Counted from the first letter of the stretch, positions 43,936-55,841 are shown. The stretch is 64,000 nt of DNA from Nelumbo lutea (GCA_022828595.1 JAKGHH010000001.1:140139017-140203016); one strand, 5' to 3'. Translations and numbers: made by a program. Notes: generated from the sequence alone by a model not told the origin.

Positions 43936-44073
43936 ATCTGCTCCTCCTCACACAGGGTGCCTCACACTGAATTCACAGAAACATTTCCCGTGAATAATCG
44001 GAGATATTCCGAATGCATGGTGGGATGTGCCTATAAGATTGTTGTGAGTCACCCTGTGTGAGGAGCAGCAGAT
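43936..44073. mobile_element. 138-bp MITE with near-perfect TIRs
   Basis: Left end ATCTGCTCCTCCTCACACAG and the reverse complement of the right end, ATCTGCTGCTCCTCACACAG, continue as GGGTGCCTCACA / GGGTGACTCACA, giving ~32-bp TIRs with two or three mismatches. No coding. It would fold as a hairpin. Confidence 0.85.
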
Positions 44074-44364
44074 TCAGTCTCCTTTGGGGCGGGTTTAGTA
44101 CTGGTCAGTCATATTAGGGTGGAGACGTGGAATTGAGGTTGGAACCTCGAAAAGTAAAAGTAGCCGAGTCAAAGTGCCAAATCAAAGATACATTACCTGG
44201 CTGCCTGCCAAATGCCAATAACCAGGAATTTGCTTATTGTGGATGACAGACAAATATGGGATAAAGATAAGGCTTTTACCGTCCGTTTTTGTAGTTTGTG
44301 TGCCATGAAACATCAACGTCTTAGCCTCCAGTGTCATGCTCATGGCAGACATATTTCATAACAA
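44074..44364. other. Unassigned intergenic DNA
   Basis: No ORF, repeat end or known motif recognised. Confidence 0.4.
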
Positions 44365-44534
44365 GGGGCCTGAATGATTTTATTTTTTATTTTTTTGGCC
44401 AAAACAAAAAACTTCATTAAACATCAGGAGGATTACAAAGAGAGGATGCATTTACATACTGATCCATTACTATACTATATTTACAAGCATCGTAAGCTAA
44501 TTTATGAGCATAAGAGTTCGGGGCCTGAATGATT
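44365..44534 (-). mobile_element. 5'-truncated LINE tail with 15-bp TSD
   Basis: GGGGCCTGAATGATT occurs at 44365-44379 and again at 44520-44534. The 140 bp between start with a T-rich tract (TTATTTTTTATTTTTTT), which is the poly(A) in minus orientation. Read on the minus strand the rest encodes NSYAHKLAYDACKY..., the last residues of a LINE RNase H domain, then a stop and 3' UTR. Long identical TSD plus poly(A) is the signature of target-primed reverse transcription. Confidence 0.93.
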
Positions 44535-45264
44535 AAATCACTGGGAAGAGAAATTTATTTGAGTATTATGCAACTCCTTCAAGCAATATAATAGAGAATC
44601 TTCCGTCCTAAGTTGCATGGTTTCTCCCTTGTTTTACTTTTTTAAATATTTGGAATGCATGCAGTAGGTCAGTACGTAGCCACAAAAGATCAGTCGATCG
44701 TAGAACATAGAGAAATACAAGAAACGATCTAGGATATATATAGACCCAAACACCATTAAGAGGAAAAAGAAAGATAAAACAGATCTAGCTGCATCACTGA
44801 GAGCTGATTGGGTTGGTTTAGAAATGAAAGAAAAAAAGGGGCAATCGAAGATTTTCCATTTCTTCTCTAAAAGATGTGTTGTGCTGGGTTTTGCCAAAAT
44901 GGGGCGGCCCAAGTGTTTGACTTGTTTCTTTTTGGAGACAGAGTGGGTTGTTGATGTTCCACCAATAATCCCCTCTTGTTTATTTAGGATGAGGACTCAA
45001 ACTCATATTTAGCACCAAATTTTGCAACCACCCAATAGAAAAAACAATCTACATGAAATATATCACCAAACTAAAGCATGTTAATTGAACATAGCTTATT
45101 GGAGAGCAAAAGGATGATGACAGGTCAAGAGACTGAGGGAAATGACAGAATAGTGATAAAGATGGGACAGCTTTTTGCTTTTGACCCATTATAATGTTGA
45201 GGATACTAAAAAACCTAAGAATAATAAAACAATTGACAAATTAAAAAAATAAAACAGAAACAAA
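44535..45264. other. Unassigned intergenic DNA
   Basis: AT-rich. A 92-codon minus frame (44634-44912) has no recognised domain and is probably chance. Confidence 0.4.
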
Positions 45265-45740
45265 ATGTAAAAATAAAAAGCACACAGATTTATGTAGTTC
45301 GGATTATAATCTATATCCACGAGCATTAGACGTTAATAAATCCACCACTAGCAATTAAGATTTATATTTACAGTAATCACATCTCTCACCAAAGCCCAAA
45401 CTCTCAATATATTCAAAGTTCAAACTCTCCTGTCTCTCACACACTTTGAACCTAGATAGTAGATAACTTTTTATGCAAGAATGCAAAACTATTTATAGAG
45501 GAAAAACTCAAATTGGAATGGTCTCCACACGTAAAAACTAATTAATCTCGCATCTCCTGTGAGATCACTCCAATGACATCAGGAAGTTCTAACTCCTAAC
45601 TGCAAAATCAGCCTATGCATGATACCGAGTTACTGCAAGTCCGATATCACCCTAGACAATTATGAAATTTTGCCTTCTCAATTTATTTGAGTCAGGTCAA
45701 GATCGTAATCGAAATTCAAGACATCAACACAATAACTTAG
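45265..45740. repeat. Dispersed repeat, copy 1
   Basis: CACACAGATTTATGTAGTTCGG, then ATATCCACGAGC and CACATCTCTCACC, parallels 57446-57560 (ACACAGATTTGTGGTTCAG, ATGTTCATGGGCG, CAACCTCTCTCAC). Both run on with similar spacing. This 'TTTATGTGGTTCGG...TCCACG' block is common in plant dispersed repeats; the family is unknown. Confidence 0.5.
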
Positions 45741-45917
45741 CTTCCGTTTCATTCATTTCTAAGAATTAATGAAAAACAGATTAACGTACCACCCCTTCTG
45801 GTCGCTTTTCTAAACGAGATAACATAATGTTTGGTACTAAAGGAAAAATTTTGGACATTTTGGGATTCAATGTGCATGTTGTGCTTTTTAACTTTCACTA
45901 TTGGTTATTGGGTAGTT

Positions 45918-46601
45918 TGGGCTAGTGCCACTTTGGTGTCCAAACTTTAAAATGCGATAATTTAGTATTTGAATTTTTAAACTATGTCAATTCAGAACCT
46001 ATACTCATTAATCAGTTTGTTAACCAGCTGTTAAGTAACATTTGAAAAGACACAAATGCCTTTTAACTGTAAGCTAATTTTCTTTATCAACCATCCACAT
46101 GTTGATAAAAAATGATGAACAGTCTTAAATCTTTGTCTCTTCTATTTAAGAAAGTTGGGGTTATGTCTTAGTGGGCATTCTGGTGACCCCAACATTATTG
46201 AACAGAAGACGCAAGGATTTGCGGCTATTCATTTTTTATCAACCTTTGGATGGTTGATAAAGAGAATTAGATGACATTTGAAGAGTATTTGTGTCTTTTC
46301 AAATGGCACTTAATGGTTAGTTAATGGCAGGTACTAGATTGGCACATTTTGAAAGCTCGGGTACTAAACTGTCAAATTTTAAAAGGGGTTTTTACCATTC
46401 AGTCCACCCCTAGGTGGAGCTACTAGTAGACTAGGGGTGGACCAATCCTGCCCATGGATTGGTGCCAAATTCATGGGCATGATGTGGTTTATAGGGGGGG
46501 GCAACTTAGACTAGGTGGGGGATGCAAATTCAATTTCTGAGGGGGATTGCAATCCAAAAATCCCATTTTAAAATTCAAGGACCAAAGTGGCACTAGACCC
46601 A
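45918..46601. mobile_element. Foldback / MULE-like element with long TIRs
   Basis: The left arm GGCTAGTGCCACTTTGG pairs with the right end CCAAAGTGGCACTAG. Inner blocks also pair: ATTTGAAAAGACACAAATG (46048) with the reverse of 46290-46310, and CTTTATCAACCATCCA (46083) with TGGATGGTTGATAAAG (46246). Arms are ~200 bp. The right arm is interrupted by ~170 bp (46390-46560). No transposase. Confidence 0.7.
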
Positions 46602-46644
46602 AAGTACAAGGAACTAATCTGGAAATTTCCCTTAGTTATTTATA

Positions 46645-46922
46645 GTAATGTTTAGTGCTGTCAATGGGTTAGGTCTGAGTCGGGTCCCAACAAAAAATAC
46701 TTGGAATCGATTTGGACCCAATAGGGTCTACAATTTTAGACTAGAAATCGAATTAATCGGTTCTCGAGACAATCAGGTTTGACCCGATTATAATAAACCT
46801 ACTAAAATATTATGTATAATATTAATTTATTTAATATATATATAGAGAGAGAGAAAGGTTGGGTCTAGATCGGTTCAGGTCCGTCAGGCCCAACCTAACC
46901 CATTGACAGCCCTAGTAATGTT
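46645..46922. mobile_element. hAT-type MITE (46653-46914), TSD GTAATGTT
   Basis: Ends TAGTGCTGTCAATGGGTTAG and, in reverse complement, TAGGGCTGTCAATGGGTTAG. GTAATGTT at 46645-46652 and 46915-46922 is a perfect 8-bp TSD, the hAT length. The 262-bp body is AT-rich with a GAGAGAGA run. Non-autonomous. Confidence 0.93.
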
Positions 46923-48587
46923 TAAAAAACTGACCTAGAACTGAATTGCTTTGGCCACCAGTTTATAGGTTAATGGTTTGATAGTCCAATTTGAACAAAT
47001 GATAGATGCAACTTAAAAAAAAATAAAAAATAATTAAAATAAAAAATGGCCAAAACCATTGTCTGGACTAAATGGATTGATGATTTAACCACCCGGTCAG
47101 TGGGTCGCTAATAAAATCAACAATTTTTGACAAAAAACTAAAAGCGGTTCAGGAGTAAAATTTAATTGCAAAGACAAAACAAGAATACAAACAAAATGCC
47201 CTCAGACTATATTTTTCTCTTATTTTCTACCAAACCAAACATTGCCTCTCGATTGATCAGTTTTGTTGTATGTGGAATAATGGAAAGACCTCCCATGTGG
47301 CCTCTCCTATCTTTTGCTTTATAAATAGGGCCCACCTCTTTCAGCACCTAGTTATTGTGTCACTTCTTTGATCTCTTTCTCTCATTATAATTGTCCTTGT
47401 TTTCAAAGTTTCACTATTTCTCACCGTGCATGACGATCTTTGGTTTAGGAGTGGGGCAAGGGCTTAGTTCATTTTGTCCAGGTTGGGTTGGCATATGATT
47501 TGAGTCGAGCTAGAGCTGAGCCGAATAGTACCAGGTTCGAACTTGGCTCATCAAGGTAGTATAAGGCTTGAATTCGGCTCAAGCCAAAGATTTGTAAGTG
47601 CGAATTTGATTTGAGAAAAAATATTTTATAAAAATAAAAAAATTATATATAAATTTTTTTTATTTGATAAAAAATTAAGAATTATAATAATTAGTTATTA
47701 TTATATATAAAAATAAAATTATTATATATATAATATTTTTATTATATATACATATTATTTTCTATAACTTTATATTATTATTATTATGTATATATATAAC
47801 TATTCAAGCTTGGCTCGAAGATCGGTTAAAATCGAGTCGAGTTGAGCTTGAGTAGCTCGTGAAGAGCTCGACTCATGAAGACCCCTATTGACCAAGTACA
47901 ATTCCCCAAGCTTAGAGTACCAGGATGAGGAACTGATGAGCTAGGCTTGGTTCCACAGGCATTAAGTCCATGGAAAGTTGAATTGTATTGGTGTTTAGGA
48001 ATCCAAATTTTCTCTTCGTAGAGCGCACCTCATACTAGCAACACAGTTGTTGCACCCACGCAACAAGCATATCTTCCGTACTTGTATGTTGTCATTTGTG
48101 GGGAGATATTCTCAATGCACAACTATATTACTATAATGTGCTTTAAGGTTGGTGTGAAATGCATTCTGTAAGGAGAAAATCTATATGCGTCTATTGGAAG
48201 TTCTTAACATTTAAGAATATTAGGTGATGATAATTATAGTAATAATATATCCAAAATTTCCTATAAACTTTATTTATTATTTATTTTTTGTTTTTTATTA
48301 TTAATTATATGCAACTTATAAAATCTACATAAACACCCCATCCAAATATGTGATAATTAGATCGAATTGTGAAGTTTCAAGTATCATTGACAAGCCATTA
48401 TGCTTGGTAGACTCTTCTTTTTGTAGTTATCTTTTTGGTGTATATTTCTTCTTTTGTTTATTTATTAAAAAAAATGTAAGATTTAAATAGAGAGAATTGA
48501 ATGAGGTGAAAATTAGTAGTTCAATTTACAATTTAAACCTTACAATTGAATAAGTACTAAATTAAAAAAATGAGTATTTTATTCGAT
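46923..48587. other. AT-rich intergenic DNA with degenerate TIR-element scraps
   Basis: 46923-47120 contains ACTGACCTAGAAC...TTTGGCC, related to the ends of 48588-49552. 47455-47890 has GAGTCGAGCT/GAGCTCGACTC arms around an (AT)-rich core, a decayed GAGCTCGA-type MITE. A TTTATAAATAGGGCCC string (47319) looks like a TATA box, but no gene follows it. Nothing coding. Confidence 0.45.
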
Positions 48588-49552
48588 GTTTTAAAAACTA
48601 GACTAGACGGGACGGTGAAACCATTTGGCCTGGGAATTGGTTAGGTCATTGGTTCCATTCTGTCCATGAATTGCTATTTTACAAAAAGAAAATGTTGAAA
48701 TGGTCAGAGAATTGTTGACTTAGATGATTTAACCACTAAAATGTTCAACCCGATTAACGGTTCTCGAGTTGCTTTCAAACTAATTCCAAAACTTTTTATT
48801 TATTTTTAAAATAGAAATTAGAAAATAAAATTGAAAGAAAAGAAACTTTCATATGTCATAATCTTGTTTAATTATTCCGAATGACCAAAATTAGTTAGGG
48901 TTTTTAGTTTTTCCATTTTCAATTTGAGTTTTCTTATTGATATGATTCTTTTTAAGTTGTAACAGCAAAAAAAAAAAATTGCATTTCCAATGAAGAAATT
49001 GAAAAATCGATGCAAGAGATAAGAGATTAAACATCGATCTTATATTTAGAGAGGTGAAACAAGCAATTTGGAATTTGAGAGATATTTAAAAAGATGAAGC
49101 AAGCAACATGGGATTTGAGAGATATTTAGAGAGATGATAAAGATGTAAGAAGAGGGCAAATAGTGTTGTGGTGACGGTGATGATGAACATGGAAATAGCC
49201 ACCGCCGACGGTTCCTTTTTCTTCTTCTCCTCAAGGCAAAACGGTTCTGCAACAACAACCGGTGAACATCGTGACAACTACCTCCAGCAATGCTTCATTC
49301 TCTTCTTCTTCCTCTCTTTCTTTTTTCTCGTTCTTAGCTTTAACCAATTGCCTCCTTCTCAAAGTCTCACTCTCCTTTCATAACAATGTATACATGTGGT
49401 GGACTTTAACCTAATTCTAATCTAACGGTCAAAATAAAAAGTTACATTATATTTTACATCTTACCGGTTTGACCCATTCAAACTGGACAGTTAAATTGCT
49501 GATCCAGAAACTGGAAGCCAAACGGTTCTATTTCTGGGTCGATTTTCAAAAC
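48588..49552. mobile_element. Candidate TIR element
   Basis: Left GTTTTAAAAACTAGACTAGA...CCATTTGGCC pairs loosely with right (reverse complement) GTTTTGAAAATCGACCCAGA...CCGTTTGGC. ~965 bp. The 71-codon frame at 49168-49383 is Phe/Leu-rich low complexity and not convincing. Related end sequences occur at ~46925, ~51660 and ~58370. Confidence 0.5.
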
Positions 49553-49807
49553 CTTAATTTTAGTCAAAATAAAGTTTCACAATCTTATTCATATTTTTAA
49601 TAGTAGTGTAAATATAGAATTATAGATGTGTTCAATTTTTTCTAAATTTTTTTTTGTATTATTGCTTATAAAAATAATTCTGATTTGTCATACTTACTTT
49701 TTGTTTAATATGATAAATACATGATATTATACACGTGAATGCTTTTTTTTTTTGCAAAATTTATGTTTTTTTATTTTTTTGTATTTTTATAGTTTATTAA
49801 TTTTTAG

Positions 49808-51364
49808 GAAATTTTTCTTAAACTACCCCTACTGTTTAGCTAATTGACAAACTCTACCCTTACTGTTTATATATTGTCTTAAATTATCCCTACTACTAAC
49901 AATTGTCATCATAGTTATTTTGGTTCAAATTTACCCTTTATTTTGGTTCAAATTTTCAAAAAAAACAAAGCCAAACCATTGTACGAATTGTCATGACCGA
50001 AGGAAACGGCCACCGATACCGTGTCGAACCCGATGGACCTGCATTGCACAGCAAACACCGGCATGGCCGGATGGAAATGCCGCTGATGATAGGACCTGAT
50101 TAACTGTTCTCTTGTACGGTCCAAACCATTTCGCTTGAGTCAAGAGAATGGGCTGAGCTCAGAGACAATGCCCTTTTGTTCGTATTTGTGCCGATTTCTT
50201 CAAAAGCAAGACAAAATCGGGTGGTTTAAGAGGTTCGTAAAAGGAGAGGCCGGTCGGTGACAAGGGGAGAGACAAGTTGCAGCGGCAGATCTGTATCTCA
50301 ATGGTTGTTTGCAAAGGGCCACCACCATAGATTACAGCTGCAACAAGTTGCTTCTGACGAGCTGAGGTGAGCTAAGAAAGAGAGGGGGGAAGAAATGAGA
50401 GAGAAAAACAGGGACGGCTGAAGTCAGTAACGGGGGGAGAGAGAGAGAGAGAGGAAGAAATGGAAGAGCAAAACAGGGCCGGCCGGTGACAGGGGAGAGA
50501 GAGAAGTTGCAACGGCAGATCTGTATCTCATTGGTTGTTTGTAGAGGTGAGAGCTGCGTTAGAGCTGCAACAAGCACCCCCACCACCGTAGGTTGCAACG
50601 AGTTGCTTCTGATGACTGCAAGCCATCTCATTCTAATCTCCGGCCCCCTATTTTGCCACCAAACCAGAAGATCTAAAAAACCACATACAGTCATCTTCGC
50701 TCAAACTCCAATTTTCTCTTTAATCTTCATCCATTATGATTCTAGTTATCCCTCTACCTAAATCGAAGCAGCAATGCACCACAGAGTCAAACATACATGA
50801 AAACACGACTCCTCTGTGGCTCTACTTCACCCAACACCCTTGCAGTTCGTTCGATCACTTGTTCCTTCTGCATCATCCTCTACTGGTTCTAGAGAAGTTG
50901 GAGCTAGATCCATAACATCTCCACAGCAGTAGCAGAATCAGCAATGACAATAATCAGCCATGGCCTCTCTCTCTCTCTCTCTCCCTAGCCTCACGCAAAC
51001 AATTTCACACCTCGGAGGTTGCATTCGCACAGACAATTTCTCACCTCGCCTTTGAGAAGATCCGTAATCCACTTCGTTTGGATGAAAAGGGTATTACTGT
51101 CTTTCGGACTAAAAATGGTAGGCACCGACACCCCCACATTTCAGATGATGAACATCGGCATTTGCTTGAAGACAAGGGTATTATTGTTATTTTCTCAAAA
51201 TATAATAGTAATGTGGTGTGGCATGTGAACAGATGACAAAACCCCAACGTTAGGGGAGTAATTAGTCAATTGAGAAACATTAGTTGTACTTTAATACAAT
51301 ATATGAACAATAAGGGTAGAGTTTGTCAATTAACTAAACAGTAGAGATAGATTAAGAATTTGTC
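49808..51364. mobile_element. Pack-MULE-like element with GC-rich cargo
   Basis: Left end CTACTGTTTAGCTAATTGACAAACTCTACCC and the inverted right end CTACTGTTTAGTTAATTGACAAACTCTACCC lie in ~80-bp long TIRs with scattered mismatches. Flanks TTAATTTTT and ATAATTTTC could be a decayed 9-bp TSD. The interior (49960-51240) is clearly richer in G+C than its surroundings and carries a ~230-bp imperfect tandem duplication (50247-50360 versus 50480-50610, sharing GGCAGATCTGTATCTCA). Frames of 76-120 codons exist but none is recognised. Confidence 0.65.
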
Positions 51365-52849
51365 ATAATTTTCATTATTTATTTATGGCATTAAAGGTTA
51401 ATTAACACATTTAACCCAAGAGTTGAACTATTTATTATTAATTTTTGGTCAGTTCTAAATTATGTATTTCATTTTTATTATCAATAAAAATAATTTGTTG
51501 TTTATTACACTTATTTTTTCTACATTTTTTTTGTAAATTTCTCTATTTATTTCTATTTTAAAAAATTGATTACCTAACTATGACTTCATAGGTTGATAAA
51601 ACTGATTCGGATGGTTGAATTGCTTAGCTAGAAATTGGATAAAGAATGGTTTTGTTTTTGAGTCAGTTTTAAAATATATGGGTTTATATTGTTAAAAAAA
51701 TTAACGTAGATCTGATTATAAGCATTTATTAATGAAAAATAACTTAAAAATATAGGATTTAATAAGAGAAAAATGAGATTTAATATATTAAGCATAAGAC
51801 TTAATGAGGTGGAAAGTAATAATTGGAAGTTACATTTTCAACTCTTACAATTAGAGATGAATAAAATACACAAATATGACCACTATAGTAGCCATTAAAG
51901 TTGACAATAAAGCTATAATAAAATAACTTTTATACCATTTTTCAAACAAAAAAATATAAGGTAATTTTAATCCAAAAAAAGTTTCACAATGCATTCACAC
52001 TTTTATATATAGTATAGATAAGTATTATTTAGGAGAAATTTCATGTTGTGACTTCTAGGTTTGCAAGGTGGGCTACAAGCTATGTTTGTAAAAATTCCGG
52101 TAAGCTAAAATACATTTCGGTGTGGGGTATTAAATCTCCTTTTAATATCTTCTTCCAAACGGCTCAATGAAAACAGTTGAATCAAATCTTGAGCCCTTCC
52201 AAAATGCCCATTTGGGAGAATTTTCATGTAGCAGTTGACTTTGTGAGATAGGTCTAAAACGGACCCTATAAGTCATGTTTGGTAAAAAAATTGGAAAGTC
52301 CAAATACTCCGTTGTTCAACCAAAAATTGGCTATTTTCAGTGAAGTTTATTTTAGTAGCTTCTTGAAATAGGCTTTTAACCAAACATTGCTAATAGGCTT
52401 TCCCGGTGGGTCCTACCATACAAAGCCAAAGGCAGCAATGACAAAACCCTTCGAAAGTCCAAATGGTACTTCTACTTGAGAAGATCTAGAAACATTTTAA
52501 GTAGCCATTCTACTCTTTGGGCCCGTTTGTTTTTTGAATTTTGAGAGGGGGGAAGTTGGTCAATGGGATTTTGGTTCTCATTGACCAAGGGGGTATTCTG
52601 TACCGTGGTTTAGAAATTGGATGTTGTTTTTTCAACCACACTACACATGTGGTGTAGCTGAGACCACACCACTCTACAACATGATTGGCGTTCTGTACTG
52701 TGGTCAAAATTTGGTAGCCTGAACCACACCACACCTACATAGGCGTTTTGCAAGGTGTAGTGTGGTTCAGGCCACACCTTGTACTTTGATTCCATGTATC
52801 TCATATACACAATGCGACGTAATCTACGTCATCAATCAAGAGTAGTATA
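51365..52849. other. AT-rich intergenic DNA
   Basis: No gene recognised. 51590-51668 resembles one end of the TIR family at 48588. 52630-52790 contains repeated ACCACACCACAC / GTGTAGTGTGG strings that recur at 54925-55035, probably pieces of one GTGGTGTGG-rich element now separated. Confidence 0.4.
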
Positions 52850-53385
52850 ATTTTGTGTTTTTAAGCAAAATGCAAATCAATAATACAAATTTATTTAACA
52901 TGTGATAAAAATGAAAAGTAATATAATTAAAAAAAAGTAAGAGAATTAAAAATATAAAAAATTACAAAAATTAAGAAGTTAAAAATTAATATTGATAAAA
53001 AATTACAGACATTAGTAATAATAAAATTAATAAAATAATAATTAATATTGATACTAAAATTAAGAAAAATAATAATTAAACAAAATATTAGAAAATTAAA
53101 ATATAAAAAGTTAATATTGATAAAAATAAAAAGCTAAAAAATTTAATATTGATCAAATATTAAAAAATTACTATAAAATAATAATTAATATTGATGATAA
53201 GATCAAGAAAATAATAATAAAAAGTATAAGAGAATTTAAAAATATATATATAAGAAAATTAAAATGAAAAATTAAAAAACAAAGTTAAAAAATGATATTG
53301 ATCAAAAAATTAAAAAACATTACTAATAATAAAATTATTAAGACAATAATTAATACACCCAAGACATATAAGAAAATATAACATC
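52850..53385. repeat. AT-rich degenerate tandem repeat
   Basis: The motif TTAATATTGAT with AAAAATTA spacers recurs at about 52985, 53040, 53115, 53145, 53185 and 53290. The intervals are irregular and nearly free of G+C. Satellite-like or a scaffold-attachment type tract. Confidence 0.6.
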
Positions 53386-53524
53386 TATTGGATTGGTTAA
53401 AACAAACAAAATCCTCTTCATTTGTGCTTCATTTAGGGGTGAAACATAGAGCTTTGCTGCCTGTTAGACGTTTTCCAACGTTTGTTAGACATTACCCAAC
53501 AGACAACTATTGGAGCTTTATTCA

Positions 53525-54738
53525 CGGAGGGATAGGAGTGGCAATTTTTCACCCAACCCACCCAGTATCTAACCTGCCCATTTACTTGGCGGGTTGTGTG
53601 ATCAATCCGTCACCCAATTCGCCCATTTAAATGGGTTGGGTTGTGGATAACCGTTGGATTAACCATTACAGACATTAATATTAATTCTTTAGCCTTTTTT
53701 TTCATTTGAATTAAATAATTTATAATTAATGCATTAATTTTTCTATTAATTATTGACTAAATTTAGTTTTGTCTTGAATCAACACACTTCACCCAACATA
53801 AATCCAAATCAATTTGACCCAAGTCTGGAGTAGTTCAACGCGGTCTGACTCGATCCAACATATACCGATCCGGATCGAACCGAATCCGAAATAGACCTCG
53901 GGCAAGATGGCTCGGTACCGTTTGCTTTACTCGGTTTGGGTCGTTCGGCCCAACCACTGTTCACACAACCCGGTTCGACCTGGTGCAAGACTATTCGAGC
54001 CAACCCGAATCCAAAACGGGTCAGACCGGGTGGGGTCCGAACCCTAAACCACCCCGCTTGCTTTGCCCGGTCCGATTTACTTCTTTTGACCCGCTTCGGG
54101 CCAATCGGTTCGGCCCCAAACCCAAGCACAAACCTAATATGAGCCAACCCAAGTCAATCCACCATTGACTGAACCGATTTGTCCGGTCTGGTTGGGGTTT
54201 GGTCCGACTGGATTAAATCTGATCCGATTGGGTTTTGTCCGACCAGACTGAACCGGTTCGGGTGGGGTCTAGTCCGACCAGACTGACCCAGATCTAAACG
54301 GTTCAACCACTCTTGAACTTGATGTGATTACCTCAAAGACAATCCAATTGAATGGTTCATGTTGGTCTGGCCGGTTTGAACCTATGTGGTATGTCAAATC
54401 CTTAAACATAGTTAAATAGCTTTGTTGCTTGTATAAAAATAATATGCATGTAATGTGATTTGAACATCCATCACTTGTGTAAATAGCAAATACCATTACC
54501 ATTAAGCTATGACTACCTTATTTGTTAAAAAGGAGTTAGTTTTATTTTAAGTACATAAATATAAGATTAATGGGTTTGGGCGGATTAAATTGGGTTAAAG
54601 CGGGTTTGGATTGAACCCAACGTATTTAATTTTATATAATTGAGTCATTAACAGGTTGGCAGGTTAAATGGGTTGGGTTGAAACTCAACCCAAACCAAAC
54701 CCAACTCAACCCACCCAATTGTCACCACTAGGGAGGGA
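53525..54738. mobile_element. hAT-type element (53533-54730), TSD CGGAGGGA/GGGAGGGA
   Basis: Left end TAGGAGTGGCAATTTTTCACC and the reverse complement of the right end, TAGTGGTGACAATTGGGTGGG, are typical hAT TIRs with sub-terminal GGGTTGGG repeats. The 8-bp flanks match at 7 positions. The 1198-bp body includes a GC-richer CCGGTTCGG-type region (53820-54310), possibly a nested second element. The 112-codon frame there is repeat-derived. Confidence 0.85.
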
Positions 54739-55360
54739 ACACAGTCAAACAAAACATAGTTTGACCCAAGACATATAAGAGGATACAAGAACAAGGAAGG
54801 ACAAAATGCAGTTAAATAAAACAAAGCTCAATGGGTAAGGTCTGAGATTCGAGCTAGACAATCAAACAAACTATCCCTGTAGCATGGCTAAGACCACGAG
54901 ATATAACTGTATTTGAGAAATTGGGTGTGGTGTGGTGAAGACCATTGAGTTTCGAACCACACCACACCTATACCGAACACGTAAAAATGGTGTGATGTGG
55001 TTCAAAACCCACTATCTTCTGGGCCTACCACACTTCCGAACACCACCCAAGATATCATGTTCTTTTTTCAGATTTATGCGAGGTTCATGAAAAATTTATT
55101 TTCCCTAGGTACCACTTACTCGGGTAAATAATGCCAAACTCCTAGGTGGGTAATTAATTTTCTCACCAGGGAGGAAAGTTGTCAACACTTGGATGGAACA
55201 AAACTGCCCCTTGTAATAATGACTTTTTATGGATAAAATGGTCATTTTCTTATTTACTTGAAAAATAAAAGAATATGTGTAAATTCACTTATACCGGGAT
55301 AAGTAACTTCTTGAAAAGCAAATGAGGCCTTTGTGTGATATCTCATGGGACATTTTGTAA
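54739..55360. other. Intergenic DNA
   Basis: Contains the GTGGTGTGG-rich stretch (54925-55035) noted above. No coding signal. Confidence 0.4.
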
Positions 55361-55841
55361 GTGTTTGGCATCAATGTATGTTGTTGCTTCAGAGCCATTT
55401 TCTGAGAAAATGGTGCTGTATGGATGAGGGTCTATTGCACATTTTTCTTAAAAAATGGCTCCCTTTTTTGTTTGGCACAGATGTTTCCACATAGGATGTT
55501 TTTCGGGAAAACAACACTGGTTTTGTTTGATACCAATGCTATATAACTGTTTTCAGCATTGGTCTACATAATCCAGCACTTCAAATGATGCCACATTGGT
55601 GCCACGTCATTGTACCATTGGCTGGGCTGGAACCTCAGAAAACATTGAATTAGACATTTCCTCAAACCATGCCTTCCCGATTTCCGAGGTGTGGTTTAGG
55701 GCAATGTTTTCCTAGAAAAATGGAACCAAACATGAGGTCATTTTTTGGGGCAACGTTTTTTCTGATGTGGCATAGTTTTCTAGGGCAATGTTTTTCTGAT
55801 ATAACATAGTTTTCTAGGGCAACGACATCAATACCAAACAC
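55361..55841. mobile_element. TIR element 1 (TGTTTGGCATCAATG ends)
   Basis: Left GTGTTTGGCATCAATG against inverted right GTGTTTGGTATTGATG, 481 bp. Contains a 34-35-bp tandem pair (55751-55785 and 55786-55819: CTGATGTGGCATAGTTTTC / CTGATATAACATAGTTTTC). Confidence 0.6.

Noticed and set aside
47317..47460. TTTATAAATAGGGCCC as a host promoter
   Set aside because: A plausible TATA string followed by pyrimidine-rich DNA, but no coding sequence follows before the next element scraps.
50332..50694. 120-codon minus-strand open frame in the Pack-MULE-like element
   Set aside because: A pyrimidine-rich (TCTC) tract gives a Leu/Ser/Pro run, and the frame crosses the internal duplication. No recognisable protein.
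53809..54147. 112-codon minus-strand open frame
   Set aside because: It reads through GGTTCGG/CCGAACC repeats of the hAT core. It is arginine/serine/proline-rich and low complexity, with no domain.
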